NCBI GenBank assembly: GCA_945859605.1
Contig: OX243820.1
Location: 23,399,837 to 23,463,836, forward strand
DNA length: 64,000 bases
Direction: 5' to 3'
Source: Lumbricus rubellus
Lineage: Eukaryota > Annelida > Clitellata > Crassiclitellata > Lumbricidae
Each line of letters opens with the position of its first letter. The stretch's first letter is position 1. The notes beneath the pieces are model-generated. The model ran no database searches. It saw only the letters and a list, made by a program, of their open reading frames with translations, and was not told where the DNA came from. This document shows positions 59,623 through 64,000 of the stretch, one piece after another. The translations under genes were made by a program, and so were the position numbers.

Positions 59623-60900
59623 CTTATTTGCAAATTTTTGTGATATTGTTTGCCTTTCAGATGACTGCTCAAGTCAGATATCAACTTGTTGTGAGTAGGC
59701 TTAACGTTCAGATTTTGAATCTTTCTATAGGCGGCATAATAGGCCTAGATGTAGGGCGTGTAGCTATGCAGTAGTTTTGATAACGTTTTAAGGTACTCCA
59801 AAGGGCATACGGACTATCGTTCAAAGGACGATTGGTCATAAGGATTATTGGTCACATAGACTATTGGTCATAGGGTCTGATGGTCATTGGGCCATTTGGT
59901 CACATAATTATGGACCTGAAATCATTGATATATATATTTTGTGTGATTTTTCGCTGCTAACGTTTATTCATCATGCGTAGGCTTACATTTTGGTCACTGT
60001 TGTAACATAAAATCAATCTGCTATTAAATGCCAATAGGCCTTATAATTAAATGTAGGTCTATGACTCTATTCATTTAGTGCCGCAACGATATTCTCATTG
60101 AAAGTTGGTCTAATCAGCAGATAGCTGATTAGACCAACTTTCAATGAGAATATCGTTGCGGCGCTAAATGAATAGACCTACGTATAAGGCCTAGGCCTAT
60201 ATTGGCATTTAATAGCATACCATACCGTATAGCCTACACTTAGCCTATATTTAGGCCTACTATGGTTGATTTGTGTTTCAGCTTGCTTTTCGAGCTGCCC
60301 GAAATGTCAATCCTGGGACAGAGGGTCCTGCACATGTCCAAGTGAGTTAGTTTCTTAAAAGCGTGGTTTTGACTTCTATCCTATGCCATTTAATATTTTA
60401 CTACGTAGGCCCATCTTTACATAGGCTACATGTACATTGTACAATACACTGTTTTGAAGGAATGATTTCACATTAATTAATTAATTTAGAACATTCACAA
60501 TTTTATGGTCTAGTTTTTAATCGTGGAAAGCGATTGATGTCAGCTATAGAAATGGTTGGTCAAAACAGTCAGCCATAGCCGTAGGTCTATACTTAGAAGA
60601 ATAAGTTTACGGCTCAACCTATAGGCCTACCCACGCTCTCTTTCTGCCTCACAGCCTCCAGTCAGAGGCGGATCCAGTCAGTTTCAAGTTTTAAATAGAT
60701 TGCAATCAAATTGTGATCAGCAACTAAAAATGTTTCTTAATCTGTAAGAAATAACCGTTTCTTTTTGCAATTATACAGGTCAACCAAACACCAATGCAGC
60801 TTCCCTTGAGTGCCACAACAAAGGAGAGATGGCGTTCAGAGCAGACACTTCTCTGGTTATCATCGTTCTATCGACGCTGGTGCTGTTCGGTCTGCAGTAG
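50077..60900 (+). CDS. Gene E: GPI-anchored CAP/CRISP-like protein, short-tail subfamily (7 exons)
   Basis: Exons 50077-50349, 55590-55757, 57037-57149, 58730-58824, 59661-59690, 60282-60341 and 60779-60900 join into 286 codons plus TAG. It is the sister of gene D: signal peptide, RKKR at 59-62, VNNLRRAVGASNMPYM, EAALWTGDCNV, RRFGCDQRKCGSV, hinge (YTIGEACTTC, SYWCYEGLCRDDC), short Cys-rich exon 6 (CFSSCPKCQSWD, SCTCP), and a tail after HNKGEMAF that is hydrophobic to the stop, as in a GPI signal. As in D, the first AG at exon 3 must be used. Intron 1 (5.2 kb) holds GGTCTT-type repeats, an LTR-like relic and nested hAT elements. Intron 5 holds a large perfect hairpin. The downstream sequence aligns with that of D. 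Confidence 0.78.
51304..51540. repeat. GGTCTT hexamer minisatellite, array 1
   Basis: Opens with palindromic GGTCTCGAGACC units, then GAAAATTGCGGTC and (GGTCTT)n with GGACC spacers. Highly similar to array 2. In gene E intron 1. Confidence 0.9.
51655..51845. repeat. GGTCTT hexamer minisatellite, array 2
   Basis: Same layout as array 1: GTGGTCTCGAGACGTGGTC, CCAGAAAATTGCGGTCTTGG, then (GGTCTT)n broken by GGACCACCC. The long ORFs on both strands are repeat artefacts. Confidence 0.9.
51846..53344. other. Gene E intron 1, no gene seen
   Basis: A fragment of the CAGnGGCGGATCC repeat lies at about 53210-53310 (GTCGGATCCATGGGGCC). GAATCGTCC motifs at 52785-52840 recall the foldback at 4795-5245. 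The minus-strand frame at 52355-52597 has no domain I know. Confidence 0.4.
53345..55110 (+). mobile_element. Probable LTR-retroelement relic (internally deleted)
   Basis: Begins TGTAACGGATTATAATTCCG, like many Gypsy-type LTR 5' ends, and contains tandem GGAGAGACGACGAAT units. The frame at 54519-54771 encodes a charged, helical, gag-like stretch (ERQSMSLEQQDELRQSL). A second frame to 55114 has APRRSERLREKPRPDYACYN, similar to basic tails near the end of pol in LTR elements. No protease, RT or integrase, and no matching 3' LTR found. Confidence 0.4.
55150..55296 (+). mobile_element. hAT-type MITE, truncated
   Basis: Contains GACTAAAAAAGGTCATCA and ends TTCTGTATCCGCCCCTG, the right end of the family. 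The left end is missing. A second copy follows one target duplication away. Confidence 0.6.
55305..55526 (+). mobile_element. hAT-type MITE with perfect 8-bp TSD
   Basis: Starts CAGGGGTGGATCCAGG and ends TCTGTATCCGCCCTTG. The flanks are identical ATGCAACC (55297-55304 and 55527-55534). Contains CCGGCCATGGCCCCCC and GACTAAAAAAAGGTCATCAA. It lies just upstream of gene E exon 2. Confidence 0.85.
58078..58377 (+). pseudogene. Possible LINE endonuclease fragment (gene E intron 3)
   Basis: The frame contains TPIGMKCNDHWISDVHAGLY and LAQNHHLALILTKL. This resembles the DVR..RGAD.GSDHHL....L end of the LINE endonuclease, with the Asp-His-His replaced by Asn-His-His. Weak and isolated, so tentative. 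Confidence 0.35.
59586..59625. repeat. (GATT)n microsatellite
   Basis: About nine GATT units in gene E intron 4, shortly before exon 5. Confidence 0.9.
60020..60216. repeat. Large inverted repeat (gene E intron 5)
   Basis: Inner arms 60069-60118 and 60124-60173 are complementary over 50 nt with one mismatch, around a 5-nt loop (AGATA). Complementarity continues outward with gaps to GCTATTAAATGCCAATA and TATTGGCATTTAATAGC. It would form a very stable hairpin in RNA or single-stranded DNA. Confidence 0.9.
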
Positions 60901-60988
60901 GACTGGGGTTTGCACCTAAAGACCCTTCGTCGATCTACCAACTGAAGCCGATGAATCTACTCTGCTTGCTAGAACTTGCTTGTAATCT

Positions 60989-60994
60989 AATAAA
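60989..60994 (+). terminator. Poly(A) signal of gene E
   Basis: AATAAA followed by CTGGTTCATA, 89 bp after the stop, in sequence that aligns with the 3' flank of gene D. Confidence 0.6.
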
Positions 60995-61326
60995 CTGGTT
61001 CATAATAATTGGAACAAAAAGCTTGATGTATTGCATAGCACACAGGATTGTGGTAGTGTTTTTGTTCATGTTAGCTCATGTTTTTTTGGGTGTGTTCATC
61101 CTAGCATTTATTCAGAACATTATTTTTAATAACCTCTAAAGAACGCGAACATACATTTTATAATAGATTAAGAAGACAACGGCCTATTATTTGGCCTGCA
61201 CTGGCATTTGTTTCTTGAACCGTTTCTCGTATAAGATTTCTAAGTCGCTGAACTCTGGTTCCATGAAACACATCCGTGCATCGGCAACAAACGAAGTTCA
61301 CGGAACTGGAAGTTTTCCCCTGACTG

Positions 61327-61384
61327 TTAACCCTTTGAACCTTTTATCCATAGAGTTACGGGAGCTCCGGGTTCAAAGGGTTAA
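61327..61384. mobile_element. Tiny piggyBac-like MITE (58 bp)
   Basis: TTAA at both ends, with terminal repeats CCCTTTGAACC and GGTTCAAAGGG. Gene D's homologous flank lacks it, giving an empty site. Confidence 0.7.
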
Positions 61385-61729
61385 GCACAGTTTTGGGCGT
61401 GCCGAGAGTCCCTATTGTCTCCAGTTATTATCTAAGTAAGGCAATGACCAAAGCTTTGAAGAAATTCAGACTTTCATTAGGCTGGGGTTTTCAAAGGCTG
61501 TAAGAGATAGGCCTACGATAGATGTAGTGCAGGCTATACGTGTATTTTTTTCAGTGACAGAATACCCAGTACATTCTCAGATGACAACTGAATGACGGCA
61601 TAACGCATTAAAAGAAACCTTCTAACGGATTGCAGGTTAGAAATTCTTTTCAGACATGATTTCTTGAAAACCACAACAAGTCCAACACACAAGACAGCAA
61701 GAGTCACTAATCATAATTATTATCATCAC

Positions 61730-61734
<5 letters not shown>

Positions 61735-61789
<55 letters not shown>

Positions 61790-61790
61790 C
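61735..61790. repeat. (ATT)n microsatellite
   Basis: Uninterrupted ATT triplets followed by ATCATC. Confidence 0.95.
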
Positions 61791-62285
61791 ATCATTAATA
61801 TTATTATTACTCGTAATCTCTAAATTTCTAAAGCGCTACTCGAAAGCCAAGCGCGGGGCACCAGCTTATTCACGAGTGCAAATAGTGCACTTTATCGTGT
61901 ACTGTATACAGAACAAAAAACGGATGTGCAGCTTCTGTTGTGATCTTTACCCATGTTCTATGAACAAGCAGACGTTATACTAGACATATTGAAACAAGAC
62001 AAGAGATTTCTGACTAAACAACACAATAAGCGAAGTAGAAACATCAGCTTAAGAATACGCTACGACATCCTTTCAAAGCAACAAGTTTCAACCGCAACAT
62101 AAACGAATCAAATGACAAAGCAACAAAATAAAACAACAACTGGTGCTCAGGTCCAGTCCATCAAACTCACATTCAGCACAAGAGAAAAAGTCAACTATGT
62201 GGCAGCTTAATTCTCAAAATAATAAATAAATACGTAAAACCAAACTAAACACAACATATTTCCAAAATACGCAATCATATTTTCT

Positions 62286-62345
62286 TTAAAATAAACTCTT
62301 CTTCTTCTTCTTCTTCTTTAGGTTAGCTGCCTCTTGGCAGTTCCA
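62286..62345 (-). mobile_element. LINE 3' terminus, minus strand
   Basis: (CTT)n then TAGGTTAGCTGCCTCTTGGCAG, the inverse of the GCCGCTTGGCAG...AAGAAG end at 46965-46995. Only the 3' tip remains. Confidence 0.5.
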
Positions 62346-62489
62346 GATGCCCAACAAATTCAAAGCAAACGAATTCAGTCTAGTTCAATTACTTCCCTAG
62401 AGAGTCCATCATTCACATGAATACGAATCTAAGTTGTAACAAGTCAATAGCAACATTGGTAAATCAGCCACAAATGTATGAGAGTGAAT

Positions 62490-62925
62490 GATGCTGAGCG
62501 AGTAGATGAGTGATTGAATGAGTGAGCAGAAAAGTGAATGAATGAGTGAGCAGAAAAGTGAGTGAATGAGTAGCTATGAGTAGCGAATGAGTGAGTGAAT
62601 GGATCAGTGAATGGGCCAGTGAATGGGGCAATGAATGGGTGAGCAGAAACGTGTGTGAACGAGTGAGTGAATGAGTGAGTGAATAAGTCAGTGAATAGGA
62701 ATGTAGTAAGTCAGTGAATGAGTGAGCGAATGAGTGAGTGAATGGATCAGTGAATGGGCCAGTGAATGGGTCAGTGAATGGGTCAAAGAATGAGTCAGTG
62801 AATGGGCCAGTAAATGGGTCAGTGAATGGGTCAAAGAATGAGTCAGTGAATGAGTCAGTGAATTGGTCAGAAAATGGATCCGTAAGTGGGTCAGTGAATG
62901 GATCAGTGAATAGGTGTTTGAACGA
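62490..62925. repeat. GAGTGAGTGAAT/GGTCAGTGAAT minisatellite
   Basis: Imperfect 8-12 bp units GAGTGAATGAGT and GGGTCAGTGAAT over more than 400 bp. ORFs on both strands are artefacts. Confidence 0.9.
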
Positions 62926-63892
62926 TTATGGAGCATGAACACCATAAAAGAGTCAATCAAACTTATCAAGATCCAATTGATCATATTAAAGACAGCGAAA
63001 AGCAATGCTTCACATAAAAGTTAGTAGCAACCATGACAGCAAAAAATATTCAAACAGATCAACAGCAAACTGTAAAGTGCAGCTGCAATTAAGATTCCAT
63101 TCATAAACAATAAAACATAAATAATAAAATTTTAGTCATATGATTTCTATAGATACCATATCATAATTTACGCTGGGTATCAATCAATGGAGTTTACCCT
63201 CGGCCATCAAGCACCAGGTTTGATAAAATATTAAATCTTATCGCAAAACTTTTTATTAACAAATGAATGCATTTTAACACAAACATTTACAAGTTTTCAC
63301 AGCTAACAACAAATTATTAATTTTAAATGATAAACCTTAGATGAGATTTGTGCACCAGGTCTACAGAATTTATAGAAAATATTATATATGGATCCAAACG
63401 GTTTGCAGTATGGCAAGTAAAGCCGTCCAGCAGAGCGGAAGGCAATTTGCGGGTTGCAACATACACTAAGACTGATTTACAGAGAATATAAATTTTAGTT
63501 CAGAATAGCCCAATTCACAATACCCCGATCATTCCTTAATAGAAAGACAGCTAAAACAAATTAAAACTCTTAAAAGGCATGGTCAATTGGTCACGAGGCC
63601 GAAAATAAAACAGGACAAGAGCAGTCCAGCAAACAGAAGACCTGTCCAATGTCCATATGGGTTTCATGAAGACAATGATGAAATGCAAGCAAGCAAGCAG
63701 TTCCCTTAGCTAACCTGACAGACAACATGAACAAAGAAGTGACAGTATTTTCATTTTCCTTAATCTTGACACATGATGGTGGGTGTCCACTGTCCAGTCC
63801 TGCTTACCGATAGTGCATGGTCATTGTGCTCATTAATATAGTGGAGTTCTGTAAGGCAGGTAAGTGAAGCAGAAACCTCAAAACATCTTTTT

Positions 63893-63980
63893 GTCTTGAC
63901 TCTGAGATTTGAACCTCCAACTTCACGGCTTACAGTTCAGCAGACTGACCACTAACCACTTGACTACTTTACGCCTGGCT
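63893..63980 (-). repeat. tRNA-derived SINE head, minus strand
   Basis: The minus strand reads AGTCAAGTGGTTAGTGGTCA (A-box region) and GGAGGTTCAAATCTCAGAG (B box), like a Leu/Ser-type tRNA arm arrangement. It probably extends leftward. Not called a tRNA gene because the acceptor stem is not evident. Confidence 0.6.
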
Positions 63981-64000
63981 AAGCTGAGAACAAATTGTCA

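Larger units (their letters stand above)
60901..61415. repeat. Duplicated 3' flank of gene E
   Basis: Aligns with 42565-43330 after gene D (poly(A) region, TTTCTTGAACCGTTTCTCGT, GCAACAAACGAAGTTCA). Interrupted only here by a small piggyBac-like element at 61327-61384. Confidence 0.75.
61416..63892. other. Intergenic, AT-rich, repeats only
   Basis: Contains an (ATT)n run at 61735-61790, a SINE/LINE-like 3' end near 61815-61860 (AAATTTCTAAAGCGCTACTC), an inverted LINE 3' end with (CTT)n at 62286-62345, and a minisatellite at 62490-62925. No gene is seen. Confidence 0.5.

Overview
The window looks like a piece of a repeat-rich invertebrate genome, most likely an echinoderm or another marine deuterostome. 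The evidence is spliced genes with GT-AG introns, many tRNA-derived SINEs, CR1/L2-like and other LINE fragments, hAT, piggyBac and Tc1/mariner non-autonomous elements, foldback elements, micro- and minisatellites, and a striking abundance of the octamers TAGGCCTA and TACATGTA outside exons. The taxon is an inference from general genome character, not from a marker gene. A 200-base N gap lies at 19868-20067.

The only host genes I can support are five paralogues in one orientation (called A to E here): A 5854-10915, B 14225-19410 (5' half only, cut off before the gap), C 24856-29390, D 31605-42564 and E 50077-60900. A, C, D and E can each be assembled by hand from seven exons with matching intron phases (0,0,2,1,1,1), including a 30-nt exon 5, into open frames of 334, 340, 293 and 286 residues. 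No single exon is long, so ordinary ORF scanning misses the genes. Each protein has a signal peptide, a pro-region ending in a furin-like basic site (lost in C), a short and divergent CAP/SCP-like (CRISP, PR-1) domain in exons 1-3, a CRISP/PI15-type cysteine hinge in exons 4-5, a small cysteine-rich module in exon 6, and a hydrophobic C-terminus that looks like a GPI-anchor signal. They form two subfamilies. A/B/C have (or are expected to have) an EGF-like exon 6 and a Thr-rich mucin-like stalk. D/E have a shorter Cys-rich exon 6 and no stalk.

The flanks are duplicated too. The 3-kb upstream regions of A, B and C align with one another (minisatellite, 65-bp tandem units and TATA-like core promoter), and the downstream regions of D and E align. 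Insertions within one copy can therefore be dated against the empty site in another. The rest of the window is mobile DNA: hAT elements with perfect 8-bp target duplications, a 977-bp piggyBac-like element, two adjacent Tc1/mariner elements with doubled terminal repeats and transposase remnants, foldback elements, LINE fragments on both strands, a probable LTR-element relic, and long simple-repeat arrays.

The likely joint role is a small multigene family of GPI-anchored, glycosylated surface or secreted CAP-like proteins. Immunity or gamete/cell recognition would be plausible settings, but nothing in the sequence proves a function.
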